Shown here piece after piece: positions 23,326-34,213 of a DNA stretch of 64,000 nt. Each line of letters opens with the position of its first letter. Positions within the stretch are counted from its first letter, which is position 1. The DNA lies in NCBI GenBank assembly GCA_022316685.1, contig JAKJHU010000082.1, positions 2,976,001-3,040,000 of the forward strand. The letters are read 5' to 3'. The notes under the pieces are model-generated. The model searched no databases. It was given only the letters and a program-made list of their open reading frames with translations, and had not been told where the DNA came from. Source of the DNA: Progne subis subis (lineage: Eukaryota; Chordata; Aves; Passeriformes; Hirundinidae). A program made the position numbers and the translations under genes.

Positions 23326-24689
23326 AGCAGAGTTAAAAATCCTGGTGCTTTATCCAAAGTGCTTCTTTTGGTAACTGCCATGAACGCACCAACCTCTGGA
23401 CAAACCCCTCCATCCCACCCCTGTGATGCAGCACAAGGCGAGGTAGGGCAGTGCCAAATCTCTGCTGTTCCTGGCTCCTGTTAGGAAGGGTGTGCTCACA
23501 TGCTCACAGGGAGTGCATCCAATTCCTCACTGTCCAGTTTGGTACAGCAGCATCTCTTGTCACGCTAAAGCAGAACAGCCTTCACAGTTCTGCCTTGCTT
23601 TAGGGAATTAGCTGCTGGTGTTGCTTTACATTGTTAAATTAAAATTACTTTGAAACAGTCAGCTTGCTCATAAAACCACAAAATGTAATTTTACTTTTGG
23701 TTTCTTTGAAAAATTATTTGGTTTCCAGAGTCACATCATGAGATGTGATCTAGCCATTGCTACCTGCAGACTCTTCAAGAGATAATACCAACAGGCTCCA
23801 GGCTGTTTCCATCTGGTAGCGCAGCAGCGCTATCACTTCAGCACTGGATGGCTTTGTGGATTTTAGAAATTCTATTCAGATGGCAAAATTCATAAGAAGA
23901 AAAACTACTGAGCTAGATAACCTACATTAACAGAGATGGTAAAGAGTTCTTTAGAAGGGCACTGGGCTCATGGGTCACTACCTGGAAGCCCTGGGCCACA
24001 CCCATCACTGACTCCAGAGTATTGGGGATGGATGAGAGCTTTGCTAGCAATGCTCTTACACCTGCTAAAGCCAGATGCAAAGGGAAAAACCTCAGCTCCT
24101 TGTGAATGAGGCTCTGAAAAGGATCTGGGTTCAGCTACTTCCCCCACTATTTTGCTAGTGCCAAAAGGAAGAGGAATTCTAGGACTCAGATGAGAAGTTG
24201 CTGGGGTTTGACTTTTTTTTTTAATCAAAACTTTTTATGAAAAGTTGGCTTGACTTTGACTTCTAGGTTAAAAAGCAGAGGAGTGCTCATAAATGCATAA
24301 CCTTGTACAGTTTTTCCTATCAAGGAATAAGTTGAAAGGTACAGAAAGGAGAACTCAGATTTCACAGCTTAGATTTTCATTGAAAAACCTACCCCCCCCA
24401 TCCCCCCCAGTATTAGAGGCGACACACCAGAAGAACAGGCATTGTTAAGAAGCTATTAACAGCCAGTTTGAACCCAGTTTTATCAGGGGATTCTTAATTA
24501 CAGAGACAAACCTCACCAAATAACCTAAGAGGTTGGATTTGTATCAAAAGGAATCCTGCATTAACCCTAAAGAAGGAAGAAAGGAAATGTCCAGCCCCAA
24601 AAGACCGACTGCAGATCCAGCTCCTTCCAACTTTGCTATGAACCTTTTAAGACCAAAGAGAACCTTAGAAAAACCAGGGATGGATCTAA

Positions 24690-24900
24690 TTGGTTTTTAA
24701 GCATATGAGCTGGCTAGGCTTTGCCCAGATGTTGTTGTTAATGAATAATTTGACCTGCTGAAAGCCAAAAGAGAGTTAATTTCTTAACCCTCTGACTACG
24801 TTGATTGTAATTAAGTGGTAGCGGGAAAGTCTGTTCGCAGTAACCTACTCAGGCAAAGCAGACACTTAATGTTTGAACAGATGATAACCTTGTCATAACT
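24690..24900. promoter_or_regulatory. Candidate conserved non-coding element
   Basis: The repeat-free stretch contains TTAAGTGG at 24811-24818, the core of the NKX2-class homeodomain site, within TGTAATTAAGTGG. Several TTAAT and AATAATT words surround it. Motif content is the only support. Confidence 0.22.
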
Positions 24901-27834
24901 TTTGTCTTGCACTCAGAGTACAACTTTAACCAGTGCTCAAGACATTTTGCCAGCTGATGTTGATAACTGGCACGGCACAGTTGCTGCGCACAGCAGTGCA
25001 TTTTGTGCTGCACTGTTGTTTATTTTTGCTGTGGAAGCACCTGGTGACTCTGGACAAGGTGAGACACTTTACAAATTCACAGGTCTGACAGATGTGCAGT
25101 GTAAGACCCCCAGAGCAGAGGGCAGGAGTGTCTCCCTAGGCCACAGAGAACATCTTGGGCAGGTATCCTGCAAACACAGCTGTCTGTTCCAGTCATCACA
25201 TCCTGCCTTTGCCACGGTGAGCCACAGACAGCCAGGAAGATTCCCAAATTCCAGCTTCCATTATTATTTCCTTATAAACAAATCTCTATTTCGGACACAG
25301 TAATCAACACAGGTACAAATGGCCTGTTCTCTACCTTTGCTTACATGGCTTCTTGAAACATTTTGCTTAGTTGCTACGAGTTGTGAGAATTTGCCACAGA
25401 GCATTTCTCAGCCACATGACTGCTCCTCGAGACAGGGGCTGGCCTCCACCAGACAAGAACAGCTCCTTGCCTGACCTGGCAGCAGGAATTACCAACCTCA
25501 CCTCCTCTTAGCAACTAGGAGCAAGAAGGAAAAACTGTTTAGTGTAAATTCAAGGTTAGTGCAGCATACTCGCTTTTTGGGGTCACAGGTTACCAGATAA
25601 ACACTCTCTTAAAATGAACAGCAAACCCCAGGGTTGCAAGGGCTGGTGAGTGAGGAGGAGAAATGTGTCCAGACAGTTCATTGCAGTTTGTTCTAAAAAT
25701 TATATGCTCTGAGGCTGCCTCTAGCAACTGGGTGTTTTACAGATGGCCCTTTGTGTCCCAGTCCTAAAGGGAAAAATATAAATTACACACAGTTCTGGCC
25801 ACACAGACCAAATTCAAGTGTGACTTGGATCCTACTCTGCCACTTGGCAGGATTCATCAAAAACGATGCAGTTAATCAATTTTTGTCTTCAGCAGAGCAA
25901 AACCAAACCAAACCCACATATCACAAGAATGAGATTATTCTTCATGGCCACGTGTGAAGACAATTCCCCACATCAGCAAAGCTACACAGGTATAAACCAA
26001 CACAAGGGAACAAATGTTTTGGCACAGAAACAATTCCAGTGTTCTTTGTGGTCGTCTCTATTGATCACTATACTCATAAATGGGCTCCCTATCCTACATA
26101 GGACAGAGATGTCCACTTTCAAATTAACCTGCAATATTGTGCCCTGGAAGTGTCCATTTGCAAATTTCATTACAGCTCAACATAAGCAAATAGGAAATCA
26201 ATTCACTCTGCAACATTTCTGTTTAAGAAAAAAAAGGCAGCTCAGCTTGTTGATCAGCCAGGGTACAAAAGAGTTAATTCAAAAAAATAAGGAGGAGAGA
26301 AAAACATAAAAGGATAATCCTTTACGATTATAAAGGTTTTGTGTCACGCTTAATTTTAATCAATATATAAGACTAGACAAGGATCATCCTCACAAAGGAT
26401 GACATAAAAGGATTAGTGACTTCCATCCAGCACAAAACTGCTCAGAGATGTGGTTATTTCAGTTTGGAATTATTTCTTCTCCAAATAAGATTTTAAAATT
26501 CAAAAGAGATGATAAAGAGAGATACAGGTAGTAAAGGGGTTGGCTTTTATTTTTCCCATTCTTTTCAAGATGCAAAGTTAAAATGCAAGTCAAGAGATTC
26601 AAGAACTTTAGTGTAGAGCTATAGAAAGGGTAAGACCCCACAAAACTTACAAGACTTTCTTTTTTGGTTGTTCAACATAAATAATTGTGTGCCTTAATCC
26701 TTCATTAAGGCAATTACAAATATGTTTTCTTTTCCTTTTAGGCTTGAGTTCTTTGAGTCCACTTCTCAAGCCTCCAACTGGGTTATGCCAGCTAGACTCT
26801 TTGAAATGAAAACTGAGATTCACGTGATCGTACATTTCTCTGGATGGGACTCGAAGAAAAGGGATAAAAATACACCTGAAGCAATGGTATTGCCCAACAT
26901 ACAGGCTGCACAGAAGTGAAGAAGTGATCAGAGACAGACAGCAACAAACTCTGCCAGTCCCTCTTTCGTCATCTCCTTCCCTTTGTGGAAAGTGAGATGT
27001 CTTTATGCACAGCCGCTTCCCCAGACTTCCTTGTGTGCTGTAATCACTTCTCTTGTTCCAATGTCTCATCTCCACATCTTCTTGCCTCTTTTAATGCTTT
27101 TATCCTCTCCCCTTCATTCTCTGTCTATCTGTTTCCTACCATCTCTGTTCCCAAGTTCCACCCCCAGACTCCAGCAGAAGGGTGTAATTTCTCAGTTTCC
27201 TGCTCTTCTGTTAGTTATGCCACTGGTGAATCCAGCTAATTGCAAAGAAAAACATGCTCCCCATCATTTGTGAATTTGGTTTACAAATCTGATTGAGTGC
27301 TAGGCACAAATACGACAGAGAATGAATATGCAGAAGTTAGCTAGCCCCTGTGAACAGCCCTGAGGCTGCTCATTCAGAGGTATCCGGCAGGAAATCACAG
27401 GGTGCATATCCCGGTGCGGGGTTTCACAGCGCCAGTCACAGCTCACAGCCAAAGCGGGATCTGGCCCTGCAGACAGCTATTGAAACTGTCTGCTCCTCCA
27501 TAAATGCACATGCAGAAGTCTCAGCAGGTCTGTGGGTGCTTAACAGGACAGCAAGCAGAGCAAAGAGAGCTGCTGTGTTCAGGTGAGGTGTTTGGCTCTA
27601 AAGAACAGCTCTCCCGTACACCAACTCAGTTCAACTGTCAAAGAAGCAACATTTTAGATGATAAATGTGGATGGACATTAGACAGAAACTTGTCAAGTCC
27701 CCAGTAAGTTGAAACTGATTGCACAAGTGGTTCAGATGTCAGCATCAGAGCCAGGAGCCTCACATCCCACTGCGCAACCTCCACTCACTCACTGGTAAAA
27801 TCAGGAAAGTGCCATTTGGTCTTCCTTCCAGGGG

Positions 27835-28070
27835 TATTGTTAATTAATTAAATCTTAATTAAGTTTGCAAAATACAAATATCCTCAATTGAAAGAAACTG
27901 TAAAAGTGAAATTATTGTTAGGAGGATAAGAACTCTAGCCTGGAGAAAACCTTTGGGTGTATTTTCTCATTAACACTAATGGATATTAACAGCTTAATGC
28001 AAGCCAAGCTGAAAATAAGATAATTTACATTTGCATCTTAACTACATTCGGTTCATTATTTATTTAGGAT
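27835..28070. promoter_or_regulatory. Candidate conserved non-coding element
   Basis: This is an AT-rich stretch with overlapping TTAATTAA words near 27840-27860 and further ATTAAC/TTAATG words up to 28000. Composition alone supports it. Confidence 0.2.
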
Positions 28071-28448
28071 CACTGATGCGTGTGGGAAGGTGAGTCTCAG
28101 AACTTCAAGCTGTGTTTTTGAGTGGCCGTATAGGCACAAATACATCCCAGTTAAATCTATGCAGTTGCTGTGACAGCGGTCTCCTTCTAGCAACGCACCT
28201 GGCGGCATGCAGACCGTGCTCTGCCAAAGGGACGCACCAACCTTGCAGAGAACACGAGACAGCAATCAGAAGAGGCCAAAGACTCATCCAGAGAAGGAAC
28301 TTGGGGACGGTTTAGAAAGGGCAAAGGGAGGGAGGCACACGTGGTGTTTACATTTAACTGCAGCCCAAAATTGCAGTTCTGAGAGCTTTTGCTGCACCCT
28401 GATGTCGTGTTCCTTTGAGGAATGGTTTTTCCCCTCAGAGTCCCCCTG

Positions 28449-28690
28449 AAGCCTGTGCTATGTAGTTTAACCCTTCTTCCCTATCATACATATCCCTGAC
28501 CCTATTGGCTCAGGGCCAATGCCTTTCCTTGGCCCAAAACTAGATATACCCCTGTCTCTTCCTGTTCTCTCTCTCCCTCCTCGGGCTCCTGGAACATCAC
28601 ATCGAGAATAAAGCTTGGACAGAAGCCTGGGGGTGAGAGCCACTTTTTCAAATCTTTATTCTGTCTCTATGAAATACATTTCCCTAAAAC
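28449..28690 (+). mobile_element. LTR-like fragment, plus strand, edges unresolved
   Basis: The order of elements is that of an LTR promoter. CTATTGGCTCAGGGCCAATG carries two CCAAT-type boxes. A TAGATATACCCC word could be the TATA box, followed by a pyrimidine-rich TCTCTTCCTGTTCTC stretch and GAGAATAAAGCTTGG as polyadenylation signal. I could not find matched ends or target duplications, so the element may start before 28449 and end after 28690. Confidence 0.45.
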
Positions 28691-31600
28691 CCCTGAATAA
28701 CTGAGCTAGTGAGAGCCCAGGGGGTGGCTAGAGAGGAGTATATTTTCACCTGGACATATCCAGGGGTGTTGGAGACCCCAGCTTTCCCTGGGCACAGACA
28801 GAATTTTCCTTCAGTTACATCCAGTTCAGTCTCGACGACACAGAGCTGGCACCTCCTGCCTTACACGCCAGCCCCGGTGGGGAGGGGCTCCCCCACGCAG
28901 GGACACAGCTGGACCAACACCTCCAAACAAAAGCAGAGCAGGAGGAGCTGTTTTTGCAGCCACCCCATGGGAGCTGAGAGGTGTCCAATCCATTCCTCCC
29001 AGGGGATCAACCACCTCACCCCACAACACCAGGGTCCAGCCTCTCATTTCCCATGCCAAGTGGAGGAGATGAGACGTGGGGAACCTTCTCACCCCCTAAT
29101 GCGAGACTGAGGTGGTGGTTTCTGTCTTGGCCTTTCCTGAAGCCCAAACAATATGGAATGCGTGAGCTCCAAGAGAGAGAAGTGAAACAGCCCATCCCAG
29201 GACACAGAGAGCCCCACGAGCTTCCAACTCCCCCTCACGACACGAGAGCACATGACACAAAGATGCCTCTACCAGACAGGCAGGGTGACCGCACCAGCAG
29301 CTCAAAATCTGAGTTCTTTATGCCAGTCTGAGCTCTCTGTATTTCGCACATGAAGTTATTTCTGCCTTTAGCCAACTCCCTTTGCCCCATGGTCAGGGGC
29401 ATTCCCTGGCTCTCCTACCACAGCAATCAGACACAACGACACCAAGTTGAGATGTAAAGGAAACCACCTTTAAATGTAAAGATACTAGTTTTCCCTACAT
29501 TAATATGTTGTTTGTGTTTGGGAAGACCAGAGGCAGCAAGAAAATGGTGGAGTTTGCAGGAACGTTGTGCTAAACACAAGGAACACACCAGAAGTTTCCT
29601 GCAGAAAAGCCTCCAGAGATTCCCTCCCTCAAATCATGTACTTTGAGAGAGATTCTGAGTGAAAACATATGAACAGGATTAGATTTTCAATCACCGACAG
29701 GGGCTTTTATTTTTCCTTCTAAAATGCAGAAATTCAAAGCATAATTTTTGGTTATCTGTAGCACACTTTCCGTTCTATTTTAATTCCAGAGAATGAGGGG
29801 CCAAAATTGTGCACAACAGGAATTGTGAACTTAGAATGATGCGTGCCCTCTTTGCTTAATAACATTTGAGGGTATTCAAGAGTTAATGTCTTCTGCATTT
29901 TCAATTATGATAACAGCAAAAGCTGCATAAGTCAGAGCAGCATATATATTTTACTAAGGTATAATTCCAGGAAAGTCACTTTTTTGTTAGAGTGATTTAC
30001 CACACCAGTTTATGCCTTTACCCTTAATTAATCTGTCTGAGAAAGATGTCATCTCTTCTGATGAATAAGATAATCACCAGATTTTTCCAGGGTATGATAG
30101 ACTGATAATGGCAAAAAGAATTACTTGTGCTGCCTCACCCAAACACAAAGTCACCTGTTCTTTGCTAAGAAAATACACGTCAAGCAAGATGTGCATAAAG
30201 CTGTGGAACAGAGACACTGCCAAGCACAAACTTTTTCCATGAACAATCTTCCAAATAGTTCTTCCAAATGAGCAATCTTCCTGAGCTCCATGCTGGACAT
30301 GAGCCCACGGAAGCATTCCTGCAGTGATGAATTTCTGTGTGAGGCCAGCATGTTATGACCCCACAGAGGTGTATCAAGCTCTGAGGGCTGCCAGCAGCCT
30401 CCCAGAAATGGCTTATAGAAAAATTAGTGAGATGGCTTGATGGGAGGTGTTTGGAAAAGCAAAAAGGTTTTTAATTAAGGTGAAAATAACAAATTATACA
30501 GAACAAAAGAGTAAAAGCCATGCACGGTGCAGGGAAGTTCCTCCCACCCGCTAAGACACCCCCAAAACGCCCCAAGAATCTCCGTGCTCTCTCTTTAGTA
30601 TCCAAGGATCTAGGAAGGTTTTTTGGCAAGGTGCCCAATAGAAAACAGCCACATTCCTTGAGGAACAGCTCAAAGGTCCAACAGGTGCCTTTGTCCTGGC
30701 ACTGGGCCAGTTACGGTGAGAGGAGCATGGAAGTTTCTGGTTCTTTTCCTTGAAAGTTCAGGGGTGAAATTTAAACAATTTCACAATATGGGAACACCTG
30801 CTAAAGCGTGGGGGTGCACCACAACACTGCAGCATTGTGAGGGCCAGGTGGGCACCTCCAGGAGCACGCACTTCCCCGTGACCCACTGCCATTGATATAC
30901 TGCTTCTGGGGTTTGTCCTTCCCTCAGCACCCTCCTGCAGCAGCAAACAGCTGCACAGCTCTGAGCAGAGTGAAATATCATCTGTCATCGCACTGACCTT
31001 TCAGTGCCTGCCCTCCTTCTTGCATTAAATCATGCTCTGCAATTTTGTCCAGATTCTTGTGGGAAACATTTTTGTTTCTAAGCCAGTTCACAAGTTCACT
31101 TCCCACACTGGGACAGGGGCTCATATCCTGTGATGACACTGCCATGAAATAGAGGAAATTTTCAAACCTCTTTGTCCTTTTCTGTGCCCAAGCAGGGGGA
31201 AGACACCAGCTGTGTTGTGCAAACTCACTTCCATGAAGCCATATTGGCTCTGCCACAGGAAAGTTTGTCGCCTCTGTCCTTTCTGAGGGGTGCACAAGTT
31301 TGCAGCACCCAGGTAAGGCTACCTCCCTCTTGGTTAAAAAAACCCCAGAGCACTGTTCAGACATCTCTGACTGCTTGCCTGTTCACACTGTTCTTCATCA
31401 GAAAGGTGCTTTTATGAACTGCTGTGGTGTGGGTAGGCAAATGTACATTCAAACGAGTATTACCCACCATCCTAAGCATGCAGAAGATATACTTATGCAC
31501 GATTATGATTTTTTAAATCACAAAGTCTAGGCATATTCTAGGCCTAGAATTGGCCTCAAGGAAATATTTGGAGACAAGAAGAAATTAATCGTACGAGATT

Positions 31601-31903
31601 ATAGGTGTTAAAAAAGTGTTATTTGTATGAAGCCACTGAGTTTGCACTCCATATCATAAACAATGATGAACAAAGAAACACCCAAAGGAAGGGCTACATA
31701 AATAAAAGGTTAGTATTTTTTACAGATTTACTTCACCAAGCTACAGATTCATTTTATGTGTTAACTGTTCTGCTATATATTAAAGGAAACCCAAAGCAAC
31801 AACCTCACCAAAAAAACCCCGAACCCCACTGTGAGAGGTTAATTTGTAGGGGATTCTCAAAACCTGAAAGCTCACATAGTTTTGTGCATCTGTATGCAAA
31901 CTC
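28691..31903. other. Non-coding stretch, weak LTR suspicion at 30.4-30.8 kb
   Basis: 28700-29340 is GC-richer with overlapping open frames on both strands but no known protein. 29740-30110 is AT-rich and could be a conserved element. At about 30435-30780 the minus strand has an ATTGG box and an AATTAAAAACC signal that could belong to another decayed LTR, without edges. 30780-31900 shows nothing recognisable. Confidence 0.3.
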
Positions 31904-32300
31904 TGAGATAAGGTGTGCTGACTGAGAAAGGCCATGGAATAGAGAGGACATGGCTGAGAGAGAAATTGAACTGGAAACAAGATTCAAATGATGGCAAACA
32001 GAACAGATACTTTGGAGAATTAGAGCTGTGGAAGATGCATTGTAGCAAGACCCACATGGGGTAAAATAAGAGGTGATTGGTGTTAGAAGTATTAGCAGCA
32101 TTGTGTGGCAAAAGCTGATAGGCTGAAAAGCATTTATAAGGTATTGTAACAAAGAAATAGCTTAGCTTCTGATAGAATGGAGTTGAGTTTTACATCTCTT
32201 GTGTCTCACCCTTCTATGAGATTGATAATGGAATAAAGTCCTTAAAAACACCTCTCAGTTGCCCTGTCTCTGTCGAGCTGGGTTTTTCCAATACCTCACA
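31904..32300 (+). mobile_element. Solo LTR, plus strand
   Basis: The LTR runs from TGAGATAAGG to AATACCTCACA with a 4-base duplication ACTC (31900-31903 and 32301-32304). A GATTGG box lies near 32076, a TATA box (CATTTATAAGG) at about 32131-32141, and AATAAA at 32232-32237. The order GATTGG, TATA, TGTAACA, TGTCTCACCC resembles the LTR at 22352, suggesting a shared superfamily, although the duplication length there is five. Confidence 0.72.
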
Positions 32301-32304
32301 ACTC

Positions 32305-33531
32305 TCCAAGGCCAAGGATTAGCTACCTTCCTACAATCACTCTCGAATCCAGATCACAAGCTGATTTGGAGAGAATTCTTTCCTGAAGAATCTGCTTTAT
32401 TGATAAGTTGCTGTCCAAAACTGACTCCCAAGTCTCCTCCTGGACAACATAAAGCAGAGGTGCTCAAGTGAGAAGGGCTGATTACTTCAGAGATGGTGGG
32501 ACTGTGCTGGTGTGTGCAAGTCTGTTTGTTCTACAAGACTGGTCCAAAAGGGTTTTCTCTTCAGCAAAAATACGAAAAAAAATTCAGAACTAGAAAGACA
32601 GAGTCTGCAATAGCAAGTAGCATTTTAGGAAGAGAATCACTGAAGGTGCAAACAGGACGAAGCCGTCCCATTCTACAGAAGCACCTCAAAAAACAAACCA
32701 GAAGACACAGGGGCAGCCGCCTCCATTTCCCAGTATCTTATCACAAACCAAAGAAAGCACTCAAAACTCCAGAGGTGAAAAGGATGAACTCTCAGACAGA
32801 TTCTTCCTGCCTAGATCATCCCAAGTGGTGTGCTCAGCAAGGGGGGATGAGCCAAGGATGAGGACAGCAAGGCAGGCACAGGGCAGCATCCTCTTCATCA
32901 CAGGGAATGGCCCCGCAGCACGCAGCCTGCAGGGAGGACACAGGCTCAGGGACAGGCCAGGAAGTCAATTTAGCAGGATAAGGCCAGAATCAGCCGAGTG
33001 TGACCACAGACAAGGAGCTGGGCTGGGAACTGAGCTTAACTGCAGCTCCTGAGCCCCCCGGAGACAGAGCTCAGCTCAGTCCCAGCTGCTCCCAGGCTGC
33101 AGCTGCACCTCAGCACACCTGGCCTGGATCAGAAGCAGCCAGAGCCCAGGGGTGGGGAGCAGATTGTGGCTTCTCTCAAAGATTAAGACAGCCTTGAAGA
33201 GAACATGGGGCCTGACAGAGCTCGCTGAGAAAGACTAAAGGGGACACATGCTGGTGGAAGTCAGAGAAACCAGCATGACGTGTTTTGGTCTGGAAAAGGA
33301 AGAGAATCAAACTCCTTCCTTCTTCTTACTCCTTTGGGAGCCTGGCTTCTGAGCAGAGACAAAGGAGAAAGTGAGTTTTATCCACATAAACCTTTTTGCC
33401 TGTTTTCTCTGTCTAACAGAAAACTGCCAGCAGCAACAGTAGTGGGGAGGCTGCTTTGTGCCCAGAGGAGCAGAGTCAGTCCTCACATGTGCTGACAGCC
33501 CCTCGAGGTGCCTGCTGAAAACACAGTATTT
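32305..33531. other. Non-coding stretch, nothing recognised
   Basis: This is mixed sequence, GC-richer at 32830-33180. A 122-codon plus frame (32493-32861) has no known domain. No repeat is recognised. Confidence 0.4.
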
Positions 33532-33536
33532 TACCT

Positions 33537-34208
33537 TGTAATAAATATGATAGACCAAATTCTAGAAAACAAAATTTAGAATTTTATTGAGAGACAAAGT
33601 GACAGTCTCTGATAGCCGCAATTAAAAGGACAGCGTCGAGCCCGGGATCGGCGCTGGGTGAACGCAGTAACACACTATGCCAGTATGCCACCCCCAAGTT
33701 CACATTTCTGGTCTGAAGCTGTCTCTTTTTATACACTGGATCGCTGAGAGAAAATCGGGGCTCCGAGGTTCCCTCTTCTGAGGCAGCCTCATTAGATATT
33801 CATGTTCGGGTTCTGGTGTTTTGAATGGATTTGCTCGGGAAGACAATGTCCTTGATTGTTGTGTCCAGGTGCTGTGTAGAGATCCGGGAGGAGACGGATG
33901 AGATATCGATCTGATGTGATCATTTGGTTCTCCGGGTTCTCCATCTCCCTTTTCCGTTGTCTTTGTGTTTCTCTTAACGATTCCCAGCAGAGGTATCCTC
34001 GTGTCCCTCTTCGTGTAATTCTTAGCATAGTTTCTCGTTTCTCTCCTGTGTAATCTCTGACAAAAGGAAATTCCTTGTACCCCTCTCCGTGCAGCTTTTG
34101 TCTCAGTTAAGCCGTAGTATATATGATTAGAAATAAAACTTATATTTACAGGGGGTGAATTACATCTTATATCTTTTAACACGAATTAACTTTAGGACAT
34201 ATATCACA
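33537..34208 (-). mobile_element. Young-looking solo LTR, minus strand, CpG-rich
   Basis: On plus the element runs from TGTAATAAATATG to ATATATCACA. It is flanked by an exact 5-base duplication TACCT (33532-33536 and 34209-34213). On the minus strand a TATA box (GTATAAAAAG) lies at 33725-33734 and AATAAA at 33583-33588. It keeps many CpG dinucleotides (for example in GTCGAGCCCGGGATCGGCG), unlike the other LTRs here, which suggests recent insertion. A 160-codon minus frame (33700-34182) inside it is non-coding U3 sequence read by chance. Confidence 0.9.
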
Positions 34209-34213
34209 TACCT

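Larger units (their letters stand above)
23326..28400. other. Long non-coding stretch, no gene recognised
   Basis: This is mostly unique-looking, AT-rich sequence. Two C runs sit close together at about 24391-24409. Candidate conserved elements at 24690-24900 and 27835-28070 are listed separately. A 147-codon plus frame (25866-26309) and a 142-codon minus frame (26647-27075) show no known domain. Confidence 0.35.

Noticed and set aside
30435..30780. Another minus-strand LTR
   Set aside because: Only a loose ATTGG box and an AATTAAA-like signal are visible; there are no TG/CA ends or duplication, so I mention it only in the interval description.
33700..34182. 160-codon minus-strand open frame as a viral gene
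   Set aside because: It lies wholly within the LTR, mostly in U3 upstream of the TATA box; no known gene of this kind is recognised.
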